This document shows positions 1 to 12,100 of a stretch of DNA of 58,494 nucleotides, in pieces. The translations under genes and the position numbers were made by a program. Under the pieces are notes generated by a model. It saw only the letters and a program-made list of their open reading frames with translations. It was not told where the DNA came from and made no database searches. Origin of the DNA: Symbiodinium natans (taxonomy: Eukaryota > Sar > Dinophyceae > Suessiales > Symbiodiniaceae); the NCBI GenBank assembly GCA_905221605.1, contig CAJNDS010000858.1, positions 1 through 58,494 on the forward strand, read 5' to 3'. Numbering within the stretch: the first letter of the stretch is position 1; each line of letters starts with the position of its first letter.

Positions 1-10
1 TTTGGGGTTT

Positions 11-47
<37 letters not shown>

Positions 48-466
48 ACAGTGAAACCATCTCAAGCCGCCCTCAAAAACAAATAGACCACCTAACTCCC
101 CCCCCCAACCCCAGAAAAAAGAGAACACATATGAAAAGAAAGCCCTCAACCCCTCAAAATCCTAGAGCCAAAGCCGTAAACTCTATAAAATAATCCTAGA
201 ACCAAAATTGTCAGAACCACCGAAAAACCACCCGAAACGACAACAAATGAAGCCAAACCTCCCCAAAAGCAGCAAACAGCAAAACCTAAAGCCCTCAATG
301 CCTCAAGCCCTAAACCGTAAACCCTATACCTAATCCCTAAACCCTAAACCCTAAACCCTAAACCCTATAAACGCTAAACCAACTCAATTTCTCTAAGTCC
401 CCAAAACCCTAACCCGCTTAACCCACAAAAGCATCCCAGGACCCCCTAAAATCCTCTCACCCTCAG
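1..466. repeat. C homopolymer and short CCCTAAA tracts, no gene seen
   Basis: A run of cytosines fills about 11-46 and is followed by A/C-rich low-complexity sequence. The first CCCTAAA tract lies at about 330-370. The open frame at 2-193 is proline-rich low complexity and is not supported as a gene. Long C runs recur at about 1690, 3170, 7020, 10915, 24170, 24255 and 52180. Confidence 0.8.
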
Positions 467-565
467 CTGGTTCTTAGTAGGGAATGAGGGAATGAGGTAC
501 CCCAAATACTCCCTTAAAGGGTATATTTAGGGTGCCTCATTCCCTCCTTCCCTACTAAGAACCAA
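467..565. mobile_element. MITE-like perfect hairpin, family M6
   Basis: The left arm reads TGGTTCTTAGTAGGGA and the right arm is its reverse complement. The arms continue through GAATGAGG/CCTCATTC around a core of about 35 bp. It is a short non-autonomous inverted-repeat element with no coding capacity. I see one copy in the window and no clear target duplication. Confidence 0.7.
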
Positions 566-874
566 GGGGTCAAGGCCTGAAATGCCCGAAGCCCGAAACT
601 CTGAAATCCTAGACCTGTGACTCTCTTAGTCTTTGCGTACAGTTTCATGGGTTATACATACTAATTCAGGGGTAGTTACCACTAAACTGTAGGTAAATAG
701 AGTGCAGCCCAAAACTCCCTACACTCTCCAGCCCTCCTCATGGCCCTCAAGCCCCATGAGGATCCCAGTGGCCGGTACTACCTCCAAGCGCCGCTAGTTC
801 TGTCCGGAGCCATGTATACGTGGGCTCAGCTGGGAGTGGTTTATTTATTTACTATATTTTATTTTTGCGCGCGC

Positions 875-931
<57 letters not shown>

Positions 932-950
932 TGTGGGTGTGTGGGTGTGT

Positions 951-987
<37 letters not shown>

Positions 988-2630
988 TGTGTGTTTGTGT
1001 GTGTTTGGCTGGTTTGGGCGGGGTTTTGGGGCTCGGTTGTTTTCTTTGGGGCTTGAGGTTCAGGTTTTGGGGGTTTTAGAGCTCGGGGTTTCGGGTTTGC
1101 GGCTCTAGTTTGGGGCTTCAGCCCGAATAGCTCTTAATTCAGGCAAAGACTTTCAGTTCTTGTCTTTGGTGTGCCATAGAAGGGTTCCACCCCTCCATCA
1201 ACAGAGTATTTGGCTCTCTGCCTCTCTGCCAGCTTCAGTCGCGGTGAGGGTTTTGCGGGATTCTTGTTTCGGGACAGCCTAAACCCCAAACCCTTATATA
1301 TTCCAAAGCAAGATTCGTCGATAACCTGCTATCGCCTCCAGGAGTGCCACTAGTCTTTCTCTGGTTTAGGGTTTAGGGTCTAGGGTCTAGGGTTTAGGGT
1401 TTAGGGTTATATGAGGTTATATGAGTACCCCAACAATCCACCCTAAACCCTAAACACCCTGAACGTCCAACGCCCTATAACCTAAACCCCACCCCCGCCC
1501 GCCCTAAGAATAACAAGCAAGAAGCTCAAGCACGAGCCTTCTGAGACCAAAGAAGCTAAGCCCTAAACTCTAAACCCTAAACCCTAAACCCTAAACCCTA
1601 AACCCTAGAAACCCCAGCAACCCGGCCCTAAACTCCAAGCCCGAGTTCGATTCCCAAAGCCCACGACCCAAAGCGCTCCAAACCTGAACCCCCCCCCCCC
1701 CCCTGAGCCCCCCTGAACCCTAAACCCTAAACCCTAAACCCTGAACCCTGAACCCTAAACCCTAAACCCTAAACCCTAAACCCTAACCGTAAACCTAACC
1801 CCTAAACCCTATAGAACCCCAGAAGCCTAAACCACCCAATGCCCTAAGGCGTTAAGCCCCAATGCAACCCCCTGAGGCGGCAACCGACCGACGCTGGGCT
1901 CGCGGAGACCCTTAGTTGCTGAGTGAGTACACTTTACACGTTTTGGGATACTATAATTCCCTAGAGAACTGAAAGTCTATAGGGTTTAGGGTTTAGGGTT
2001 AGGGTTTAGGGTTTAGAGTTTAGGGTTTAGGGTTTAGGGTTTAGGGTTTAGGGTTTAGGGTTTAGGGTTTAGGGTTAATGTTTAGGGTTTAGGGTTGGGG
2101 CTTATGAACTCAGCAACTAAGGACCTGGTCCCCCGGCATCGACTCGGAGCTGCGAAAGGACTGGGGCTTGGGAAGTTGAGGAGGTTTAGGAGGTTTAGGG
2201 TTTGGGGTTTAGGGTTTAGGGTTTTAGGGTTTAGGGTTTAGGGTTTTTGGTTTAGGGTTTAGGGTTTAGGGCTTAGGGTTTAGGACGTTTAGGAGGTTTA
2301 GCGGTTTGGGTTTATAAGCTACAGCTTAGGAAGTTTGGGAAGTGGAGGGAGTTGAGGAAGTTTCAGGGTTAGGGTTGATAAGAGCTTTGTAAGTGGAGGA
2401 AGTTTTAGGAAGATTAGGAAGTATAGGGTTTAGGGTGTTATGGCTTTTAAGGGCTTGGGGCTTAGGCTTGGGGAGTCTTGGGGTTTCGGGTCTCCTCCTT
2501 CTGGGGACATGAGGGTTGAAGTTTAGAGTTTTCAGGCTTCGTGGCACTTAGGGGTTCGGGTTTCGGGTTTAGGTTTCATGGGACTCGGGGGTTCAAGACC
2601 AAGCAACAAGAGACAACCACGCCATCAACC
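566..2630. repeat. Telomere-like tracts in both orientations, GT microsatellite
   Basis: A (GT)n microsatellite with GTGG and GTTT interruptions fills about 877-1000. A partial copy of hairpin family M3 lies at about 665-712. G-strand TTTAGGG tracts lie at about 1364-1410, 1980-2095 and 2185-2290; C-strand CCCTAAA tracts at about 1560-1610 and 1720-1800. The sequence between is short and single copy. No exon here can be supported by splicing or homology. Confidence 0.75.
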
Positions 2631-2636
2631 ACTCCT

Positions 2637-3111
2637 GTGGACGAGATTGTGAAGGACATCGCAGTGCTGGAAGTCTTCATGAAGCGACCCTAAAACCTAA
2701 AACCTAAACCCTAAACCCTGAACCCTAAACTGAAGGAGAAGAAGTCCGACCTCAAAGATGCCTCAAAGATGCCTCAAAGATGCCTCAGGGTGAGAAGGTT
2801 GACCGTTCAAGCATTGTCAAAATCAACCTCGTCTGCCATGGCGACGTTTCCAGGCCTAGTAGTAGAGTAGGTAGCCTTTAACCTTTTTGGGACAATATAA
2901 TCCCCTTATAATCCCAAAGGTTCTCCTTTAGTTCCCCAGGTTACTGGACAACTAAGCAGGCGTGGGAGACAGATTTGGGTCCAAAGTGCACCATCAAGGC
3001 ATTGACAAATTCTGTGAAGTTCCATTTCGGCATTGAAGGGCACCACCAGATGCTCCGTGTTGAGGGCAAGGACGAAAGCATTCAGCACAGGGACGGCAAA
3101 TGCGTTCTCAG
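2637..3111 (+). CDS. Candidate upstream exons of unrecognised gene X
   Basis: Two protein-like patches are separated by repeats. About 2637-2687 can encode VDEIVKDIAVLEVFMKR. At 2940-3111 an AG acceptor (2938-2939) is followed by 172 nt open in one frame, with WTTKQAWETDLGPKC and a GIEGHHQMLRVEGKDE stretch, and then a GT donor at 3112. The latter has normal amino-acid composition and both splice signals, so it is probably a real exon. I do not recognise the family. The join to the exon at 3642 is out of frame as drawn, so an exon between them is missing or these belong to another gene. Confidence 0.4.
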
Positions 3112-3164
3112 GTTTTCGGGTGTAGGGTTTAGGGTTGCCTGCGACATAGGGGGCTTGGGGCTTC

Positions 3165-3196
<32 letters not shown>

Positions 3197-3641
3197 TTAG
3201 CCCAACCGCAAAGTCTCCCACAAACTTCCGGATGATCCAAACACCTGATACTCATGGTTGGATGTCGGTTCCCCCAACTGATACCGTGGGATCATGGCGT
3301 TCCTGTGGTACCTGCTATCATAAATAGACCCAACATTCACGGATCTAGAACCCAGGACACACCCTTAGGTTTTTTGTGGGACCTACGTTCGAAACCCTGA
3401 GCCACAAAGAAAGGGTACTTGGGCACCCTGAAGAGGTCTCTCATATTAGCTCTACGAACAGGGACCTGCGGCCTTCACGTCCTGAAACAAGCTGCCTAAA
3501 CCCTAAACCCTAAACCCTAAACCCTAAACCCTAAACCCAGGGCCATAGGTACTATGACCCTGGTCCTGAACCTTAAACCCTTCGCCTTCAATCCGGATTC
3601 CTTACCCCTAAACCCTAAACCCTAAACTGTAAACGTTACAG
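3112..3641. repeat. C homopolymer and CCCTAAA tracts
   Basis: Begins with a short G-strand tract and a C run at about 3167-3196. Unique sequence of about 280 bp follows, in which I see no gene. CCCTAAA tracts lie at about 3495-3537 and 3605-3628. It is probably an intron of gene X. Confidence 0.6.
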
Positions 3642-4650
3642 GACTGCGAGCAGCGTGTGAACCACAGCCGCCTGGAAGCCTTGCAGGCATCGTTGGAGTG
3701 GCATGTTCGGTTTAGGGTTTAGGGTTTAGGATTAAGCGGTTTTTTGGGTTCAGGATTTTGGTGTTTCGGGCCTCCCCTGAATTACTTCCCGTCCTATAAA
3801 GCAGAATCGAAACTGCCCATCACGTGGATTTTCGGTTGTTTTGACCTTTGAGCTTTTCGGTTTGCTTCTTTGCTTGGGTGTGGAGGGTTTCGGTGGCTTC
3901 AGGGTTTTCAGAGTATTTGTTGTAGGGTGTCGTGGAGAGACAGGGGTTTAGAGTTTAGGGTTTAGGGTTTAGGGGCTCTGGATTTCGGCGGTAGGCTTGC
4001 AGCAGTGTGGAGCGGCGCTTGTCACTCGAATCCCTCAACACGCAGGCTCCCAGAAAGGCTTACGAAGGCCTCTGCAACTTTGAAACCTTGGGCGCCAAGC
4101 AAAGAGGGGTTCCCCTCCCTGCCCCCCCCCACCCACTCAGTTTCCCCCACCCAAGCGCAACCAACCCAAAACCCCAATCTCCCTCTGACATCAGGCCCTT
4201 AACTTCACCTTCTCCCTGCTCCCCCCCCTAAACCCTAAATCCTAAACCCTGAATCCTAAACCTCTCCCCCACCCCCCCTTCGAGAAAGTCCCCGCCTCAA
4301 TGCAACAGGCGGCTGGCGGATTTGGGTTTTGGTCGCGCTCGCAGCTGTTTGTCGGCCCGTCAGAAAGCCGGGGTCTCGGAGCAGGGTCTAAACCCTAAAC
4401 CCTAAACCCTAAACCCTAGACCCTAGACCCTAGACCCTAGACCCTAGACCCTAGACCCTAAACCCTACCTAAACCCGAAACCCTAAACCCGAAACCCTAA
4501 ACCCTAAACCCTAAACCCTAAACCCTAAACCCTAAACCCTAAACCCTAAACCCTAAACCCTAAACCCACCCTTGACCCTGAAGAGGTTTTCTCAAGGTCC
4601 GAGGAGCTTCAGAGGGAAGCCCTGGACCCTCAAACGCTCATAGACACTGA
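3642..4650 (+). CDS. Gene X, unrecognised, four 3'-terminal exons split by telomere-like introns
   Basis: Exons 3642-3709, 4003-4098, 4309-4385 and 4586-4650 join in one frame (68, 96, 77 and 65 nt, total divisible by three) and end at TGA 4648-4650, giving about 101 residues. Readable pieces are RLEALQASLEWHVR, RKAYEGLCNFETLGAK, then RLADLGFGRARSCLSARQ. Donors are GT (3710), GC (4099) and GT (4386); all acceptors are AG. The first intron opens directly with TTTAGGG units. The last, 4386-4585, is nearly all CCCTAAA/CCCTAGA and is bordered by GTCT and GTTT. I know no family for it and see no domain. The exon set is inferred from frame and splice signals alone, and the last exon is also open in another frame. 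Confidence 0.5.
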
Positions 4651-4764
4651 AGCTTAAGCAAGGCCCAATGGGTTTAGGGTTTAGGGTTTAGGGTTTAGGG
4701 TTCAGGGTTGAGGGCTTAGGGTTTGGGGCTTAGGGTTTAGGGTTTTGGGGTTTAGGGGCCCCTT
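4651..4764. repeat. TTTAGGG tract after gene X
   Basis: A G-strand tract of about 85 bp with TTTGGGG variants separates the end of gene X from the AT-rich island. Confidence 0.8.
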
Positions 4765-5235
4765 ATGCCTTTAACTAAGCCTTCATATGAACCTGTTCCT
4801 TACACGAGAGCAATGGGACGTGAGTTTGCTAACCGTCTGGGCAGGGTCATTTACAGCTGTCACGGTACAATAGACATGTTGTTCATGTACGAATCCATCA
4901 TATTGAAGCTGTTCTTTAGGATGGTTCATCTTTGTCTATCCTTTCAACGTCCTCTTCCAGTTTGTCTAACCTGGGGTAGGCGTTCTTGATCTCCCTCCAT
5001 CCAATAGACACCATACCAACACCTTCGTTATCTTATAGGTTGCTTATGATTATTTTGTTTTCATCAGGGGGTGGGGTAACTTTGCTACTGCTGCCTACTT
5101 TCCAACTACTCCTGTCTTCAATGATTGTTTTACCTTCGTTGTTTATCCTAGTTGCTTTGTGAATAGTTTGCCAGGTAAGCAGTTCAATCCATCTGTGTTT
5201 AAGTGGAAGCCACCTTCACTTGATTCTTTATGATT
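4765..5235 (+). pseudogene. Decayed protein-like sequence in AT-rich island, unrecognised
   Basis: This part of a 1.1-kb AT-rich island has no telomere repeats. A 74-residue frame starts at 4765 (GREFANRLGRVIYSC), and a second open stretch in another frame at about 5070-5230 reads NFATAAYFPTTPVFND and KQFNPSVFKWKPPS before a stop. Composition is protein-like but no single long frame survives. It lies directly upstream of an integrase remnant, so it may be part of the same dead mobile element. I do not recognise either peptide. Confidence 0.35.
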
Positions 5236-5379
5236 GTCACTCATTACCTTTCTGGGATTGAATGCGACCTGAAGCACTGCAAGATCAGAATGCCAATGCC
5301 CAGCTGATGATGGAATTGAGTTATTAAGTCATGAGGTTCTTTTCTGTTTATATGAGTCAGAAACGAAAATATTTTTGGT

Positions 5380-5872
5380 ACATATTTTGATCGCAGGGGT
5401 TTGACAAAGTTTGAATCCAAAAGCCGGACGCTGGAACAAGCACGGTTTTTGTTTAAGAAGAATGTTGAACAGAAGCGAAAGCCCAAATAGCTTCGTTGCC
5501 CTGCATTCTGCGCACGAGTACCAGATGGACTTATTCTTTATATAACTTCTAAATGACTTGAAAGATCAACAATTTAGAGTGGGCATGGCAATGGTAGACA
5601 TGTTTGATAAACTTATGCATGTGGTGGCAGGTACAGGCAATGAAGAAAAAATATTTAGCTAGTGGGAGGATTGAATGCTTACATAAGATGGGCAAGAAGC
5701 CAAAACTATATTCCGGCGTCACGGGAGCAATGAACGAGGAGGCAGTACAACAATATGTCAGGAACTGAACATAGAACATCACAGAACTAGGGCGCAGCCA
5801 AATTTCGGTGAAAGGGCCATTAGGACATTGAAATATTTTTCATATCGCCGCGCTGAGGCCGATGAGTAAAAT
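5380..5872 (+). pseudogene. Broken rve-type integrase of a mobile element
   Basis: Three blocks in order match the usual run of an integrase core (rve) domain. About 5486-5540 has EYQMDLFFI, then after an in-frame TAA, KDQQFRVGMAMVDMFDKL at about 5561-5614, where the D in MVDMF is the expected first catalytic aspartate. About 5670-5766 reads KMGKKPKLYSGVTGAM then NEEAVQQYV; families of this type normally have an aspartate after LY-T, and it is missing here. About 5771-5869 reads IEHHRTRAQPNFGERA then IRTLKYFSYRR. The blocks are split by stops and at least one frameshift, so it cannot make an intact enzyme. Class assignment (Maverick-like or retroelement) is uncertain. Confidence 0.6.
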
Positions 5873-6125
5873 GAAGAAGGATGGTTTTTCAGTGGACGGA
5901 CTATATCTTTAAAATGTTTGGCCAGCTGTCGCGCTTGTGTCCTTTTGCGGTTAGACGCATCCCCAATCCTCAGGCGCTCTAAAGCGCAAAACTTGGCCTC
6001 CAGCTCTCCTAGAGAATGAGGGCTTCGGATCTAGGGTTTCGGTTTCCGGTTTTAGGTTTTAGGTTTTAGGGTTTAGGGTTTAGGGTTTAGGGTTTAGGGT
6101 TGAGGGTATAGGGTTTAGGGTTTAG
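5873..6125. repeat. TTTAGGG tract upstream of the JmjC-like exons
   Basis: After about 140 bp of unique AT-rich flank, G-strand TTTAGGG with TTTTAGG and TTGAGGG variants runs through about 6030-6138, up to the first recognisable JmjC-like exon. Confidence 0.75.
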
Positions 6126-6134
6126 GGTTTAGGG

Positions 6135-9100
6135 TTTGGGAACCTGCAAGCAAGCCAGACGAAGCTCAAGGCCTTTCTCCGGTGCACTACGACCAGTACG
6201 CCTCAGCCTCAGGTTTGGGGGGTTTGGGGGGGAGAGTTTAGGGCTTAGGATTTTGGGTTTGGGGGGTTTGGGGCTCATTGAGAGAGTTTAGGGTTTGGGG
6301 CTTAGGATTTAGGGTTTGGGTTTTAGGGCTTAGGATTTAGGGTTTGGGGGGTTTGGGGGAGAGAGGTTGAATCGATCTGGGGTTTAGAGGGCTTGGGATT
6401 TAGGGTTTGGGTTTTGGGGCTTCAGGGGTTCAAGAACTCCTCCATCGGGGCTCATTGAGGGCCTGGCGGTCCGAGTTTGCCGATTTGAAGGTTTGGGGCT
6501 TAGGGTTTAGGGTTTAGGGTTAAGGGTTTAGGGTTTAGGGGTTTAGGGGTTTAGGGGTTTAGGGGTTTAGGGGTTTAGGGTTTAGGGTTTAGGGTTTAGG
6601 GTTTAGGGCTGAGAATTCCGAGTTGGGGAAGTGCACCTGCGAGGTCTTAGAAGGGAACAGAGGGAGTTCGACTCTTTGTCTCCCCTTCCAGAACACCCAC
6701 TTCCCTAAACCCTAAACCCTAAACCCTAAACCCTAAACCCTAAACCCCAAAAGCGCGCGTCCCAGTCCCCAAGCCCCGAAAGCCCTACACCCCAAGCCAG
6801 CCCAAGCCCGAAACCACCAAACCCACAAACTCCCAAACCCTAAACCCCAAACCCCAAACCCCTAAACCCCAAACCCCTAAACCCCAAACCCTAAACCCCC
6901 CAAAGCTCAAAACCGCCAACACTCCTCCCTCTTGGCGCATCCCCGGGTCTCTGAGGACAACATCTACATGCAGGCGCGGTTTTAGGGTTTGGGGTTTAGG
7001 GTTTGACTACGCTGTGGACCCCCCCCCCCCCCCCCCCCCCCCCCCACCCCCGCGTTTTTGGCATGTGGTGCTCTATGGGCGTGTTTTGCTGTTTTGCAGC
7101 TGTCACAGTGTGAAGGTTTGCAAACCAAGAGGCTTGAGGGTTCGTTCTACAGTATTCTGCACCCAAAGGTTTCGGGTTTATAGGGTTCAGGGTTTGTAGG
7201 GTTTAGTGTTTATAGGGCTCAGGCTGTAGAGGTAGTAGGGTTTCCCCCTTAGCTGCAGTCCCTATGCTAAACCCTAAACCCTGAAGCCCTAAACCTCTCT
7301 AAGCTTTGCCTGGAAGTATGAGTTCTCCACCGACTGCTTCCCCAACAGCCCTGCTCTCACGCCTGTGGCTTAGGGTTTAGGGTTGAGGGTTTAGGGTTTA
7401 GGATTTAGGGTGTAGGCGGGTTTCGGGTTTAGGGTTGAGGGTTTAGTAATTTAGGGTTTAGAGCAACTGTCTTTCATAAGAGTCTATTCAGAAAACGATA
7501 TGGGCCGTTACCAGTAAACGGGTGTCGAAGCCGTATGGAACGGCCGCCAAGACGGTTTCGAGTGTCAAGCGCTTTAGGGTTCCTTTAGAAGCCTTGAACC
7601 CTAGTAACACTGAACTCTACACCTAAACTCTGAACCCTGAACCCCAAACCCCGAAACCATAAACCCTAGACTTGGGATGTTCCCCGGTATACTAACAATC
7701 CTTAATAGGGATTATGGTACCCCCCCCCCCCTCATAGTAATCATTATTCAGGACTGTTCATATAAGGGGGAACATCCCAACCCTAAACCCTTAAACCGCT
7801 TTATAAGAAGCCGTAAGCATGGCGCAGGTGGAGGGTGAGAAACACTTCTTGCTCTTCGACCCGCGTGCCGCGGAGGGGTCGAGGGCCCGGCTGGCTCGAC
7901 GTCATCACGCACCCAGCCGCCTTGCCTTTTGTCCTGAACCCCTAAACCCGAAAGCCCAAACCTGAGCCCTTTAATGTGCATTCTAAGCTCTTGTGGTAGT
8001 GCGATATCTGAAGATGAAGAAGAAAAGAAAGGAACGGCGCTGCTGCGCAGCAGGGTTTTGCACCATGTGCGACACTGTTTGGTAAGTTGCCAGCCGGCTG
8101 ATGCACGCGAAGCGGCGGCATGTTTTTTGTCGTGTTTCCGTTGAGCTCACGTGCCCCAATCATCCGCCCAAAGTTGAAACTCTGAGACCCCAAAATCCTC
8201 ATCCCCGAATACCCCACACCGAACCCTAAATTCCAAGTACCTAAACCGTAAGCCCTAGGCCCTGCACGCGTACCATTCCAAGTCATACACAGTCGCCCTG
8301 TCGATAGCATGCTCAGCAGCACGCCGGATGAACCCCCGAAGTGCCCCTAATCTCTAAAACCTCAAAACCTAAGCCCTAAATTAACCCTAAACCCTAAACC
8401 CTCAAAACCTAAGCCCTAAACCCTAAACCCTAAACCCTATAACCCTATAACCCTATAACCCAATAACCCTATAACCCTATAACCCTATAACCCTATAACC
8501 CTATAACCCTAAACCCTAAACCCTAAACCCTAAACCCTATAACCCTAAACCCTAAAAGCTCACAGCAGCCCGAGGCTCTACGCCTTTCCGGTCTCCCATC
8601 CCTACGATGAGTACGCCATGGTTGGGGCCTTAAAAAGGGCTCAGGGGCTTATAGGGTTTAGGGTTTAGGGTATAGGTTTTAGGGTTTAGGGTTTAGGGTT
8701 TTAGGGTTTGTCGGTTTTTAGGGTTTAGGGTTTAAGGATTTTAGGGATTAAGGGGCTTTGGTTACGTTAGGGCTTGTAGGGCCCATGTGGGTTTAGGGTA
8801 GGGCCTATAGGGCTTAGGGAAATTCACCGATTCCTCTTCCACTTTTGTTGCCCCGTCTCTGTAGTCACATTGGTAGGTTGCCTTTAGCTTTGGGTAGAAA
8901 TAGGGTTCGGGGTGTCGGGCGTGTCCCTTACCCTTGAGCCTTCTTTGGGCGGTTTCTTTTGGGTAGGGCCCTAAACCCTAAATCCTAAACCCTAAACCCT
9001 GTGATGAAGAGCTGTTATTGTTCAGAAGGTTCAGCACAGAGATTGGCGCCCCGTCGGACGAGGAACAGCGCAGCAAGCCTGACAGATCAGCTCACTGAGA

Positions 9101-12100
9101 ACACGATGGTCTCAGCGAGTGATTTGTACTTTGCTGAGTTGACACACTCGTTGTATGCGGTTGTTTCGTGGGGCTTGACCCATGTCAAGGCGGCGGCTGG
9201 TTACTCAGACTGATCGTGGTTCGCCAAAGATAGTGGCTGAGGTGCCACTCGTATGGGTTTAGGGTTTAGGGTTTCATGTTTAGAGTTTAGGGTTTAGGGT
9301 TTACGGTTTAGGGTTTCGGGTTTCGGGTTTAAGGTTTAGGGTTTAAGGTTTAGGGGGCTGGAGTCTTTATCCTTGTGTTGGTGACTGGTGACTTTCAGAG
9401 TACGGCTCCCACCTCACATGCCCCCCTGATATCCCAGCCAAAATGCCCCCCAAGAAGCCGTCCCTTGTAGAAGCACGAGCTGGCCTTCTTTGAGATCTCT
9501 TCTCATGAACCTCCCCCTCTCCGCCCCCATTTCTTAAGGAGCCCCAACACGTAAACCATAAACCCTAAACCCTAAACTCAAGGCCTAGGCTGCCCCCCTA
9601 CAGTTGGGGGCGGCGCTAAGCCCCTCGACCTCGATGGCGCAAGCCGACCCAGGTCGTTCGCCCGCCTCCCACAGCTCGGAGGTCGGTAGCACCCACGATG
9701 GGCCCGGTACCGGAGCACGTTCTCCTCCCAACCAGTACTGGGGTCATAAACCCAAGCTCCGTGCGCCCCTCCCCCCCCCTGACCCCCTAGTCTCGGCCCC
9801 TGGGGCGGCCCCCCCTACCCCCTAACCGTCTGGCCCCACTGCCCCCAACACCTTGCCTGACCCCTTGCCGCCCACCCGGCCGGGGCCTCTCTATTACCTT
9901 CGATCATGAAACTGAGTAAGTTTTGAAAAGTGGACTGTTGTCTGAGTTTAGGCCTAAACCCTAAAAGGAATAGGTTTGGGTGGCTTTGCCGCCTTGGACG
10001 GCGTGGGGTGGGAGAAAAGTGTTAGATGGCCCTCCACAATCGGGCCAAAGCCGCTCTTCGGCATCTCACGAAGCTTTCGAGCTTGTTCCGAAACCTAACC
10101 TTCACAGCAGCTGCGCCCAATCACAGCAAACCCTAAACCCTAAACCCTAAACCCTATACCCTAAACCCTAAACCCTAAACCCTAAACCCTAAACCCTAAA
10201 CCCTAAACCTTAAACCCTAAACCCTAAACCCTAAACCCTAAACTCGTAAACCCTAAACCCAAGCCCTAAGAGCTCCTGAGCACAACAGGTGGACCTGCAG
10301 GGTGTGGATTCGAAGAGCTTCCCCCGGGCCAGGAGTGAGCCTTGGCTACAATGAACCTCAGTAACCCTAAACCCCAAACCCTAAACCCTAAACCCCAAAC
10401 CCTAAACCCTAAACCCCAAACCCTAAACCCCAAACCCTAAACCCTAATCGGCCCGAAGGGTCCCTGACCTTCTTTAAAGGGTTCTGATGTATGGGCTGTT
10501 GGGTTGTATAGGATATACCTTACAAGGGGCATGTAGGAGTTCAGTGTTCGTCTGTGACCCTCCACCCTAAACCGAGACGACGGGACTACTAACGTAGGAC
10601 TTCTTCAAGGGCTACGGGTTTAGGTTTTCACAGTTTAGGGTTTCCGGTTTAGGGCCCCCAGAAAAGGGACGATAAAGTGAGCAGGAGGTTTCCCTCTAGA
10701 TGACGTTATTGTCGCACTCTTTTTGAGCCGGAAGCCCTGACACGAGGCCCAGGCAAAGGCAAACCCTAAACCCTGAACCCCGAAACTTCTGAGATTTCTG
10801 GCTTAGGGTTGATGGTTTACGGTTTAGGGTTCAAGGTTTAGGGTTTAGGGCTTGGGGTTTAGGAGGGTTAATTCCCGAAGCCGTAACATTGCCATAATCT
10901 CGAAGTTGTCATGACCCCCCCCCCCCCCCCAAGCACGCTTGAAAACTATGGGCCCTTGGGCGGTAAAGGGCACATGCGGGGTATTTAAGGGGCCCACACT
11001 AAGGGACCTTGTAACTACCCTGAGAGCTAGGCTTCAGGCTTCCGGGTTTAGGGTTTAGGGTTTAGGGTTTAGGGTTTAGGGTTGAGGGTTTAGGGTTTAG
11101 GGTTTAGGGTTTAGGGCGACGATAGGGTTCATAGGGTTTATAAGGCGTGTCGGGTTGCAAGCTTAGGCGAACTCAACACCTAAACCCTAAACCCCAACTT
11201 TTGTTCTTCGGTTCCCTTGTAAAAGCTCTTGAAGCAAAAAAGGGGCACCCTTTGTTCTTCCAACATTTTTTGCTTCAACCCTAAACCCTAAACCCTAAAC
11301 CCTAAACCCTAAACCCTAAACCCTAAACCCTAAACCCTAAACCCTCCTTCGGATCGCTTTCCACAACAAGGCCTTGGCGAAGAGGGGTGCGGCCGCCTTG
11401 GCAGCAGTCAGGGCGGCTGTGAGGCTTTGGGGTGGTTTAGGGTTTAGGGTTTAGGGTTTAGGGTTTAGGGTGCTCGCCTTTTCTGCTGATGCGATATACC
11501 TGCAGAAATGCTATGCTGTACATGGGTGTTGGGGTTGGGACAATGTGTTGCACCCCCCCCCCCTCAGAATAGATGCCTTAAACCCGAAAACTTCAACCCT
11601 AAACGTTAAAACCCCAAACCCTAAACCCCAAACCAACAAGCTCGAAGCCCTAAACGGAAAGACTCGGAAAGATGACATTGGAGAGGGCAAAGAGCAGAGA
11701 AGTCTCAGCCATTGATTTAGGGTTTAGGGTTATGGGTTTAGGGATTAGGGTTTAGGGTTTAGGATAAGCCATGAAGCCTACAGTAGAAGCCAAAAAATTG
11801 GAAACTCAATAGCCTCAATCCCTAAGAGTAAAGTATGGGAAATCCCAGCACTGTTTGTCCTGAAAAAGATTTCCCACTTTTTGGGGTTTACTGTTAACCC
11901 AGTGACTTTGAGTTACCTGGCGCACATCACAAGACGGAAGACCAGAAACCCGAAAGCAACACAACGTGCCGGGCTTTGGGAGTTGCATGGCTGTCGTATT
12001 TTCGGGGAATCATAAACCCTACAAGTCCTAAGCGCCACGCCCCCTAAAACCCTGAGGCCCTAATCCCTAAGCCCTAAACCCTAAACCCAAAACCCCAACA

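Noticed and set aside
740-1108. Open frames through the GT repeat
   Set aside because: They encode only Cys-Val and similar dipeptide runs from a microsatellite; no start context or flanking domain.
9604-9825. Proline-rich frame as a gene
   Set aside because: Low complexity, several frames open, and it lies within an intron of the JmjC-like gene.
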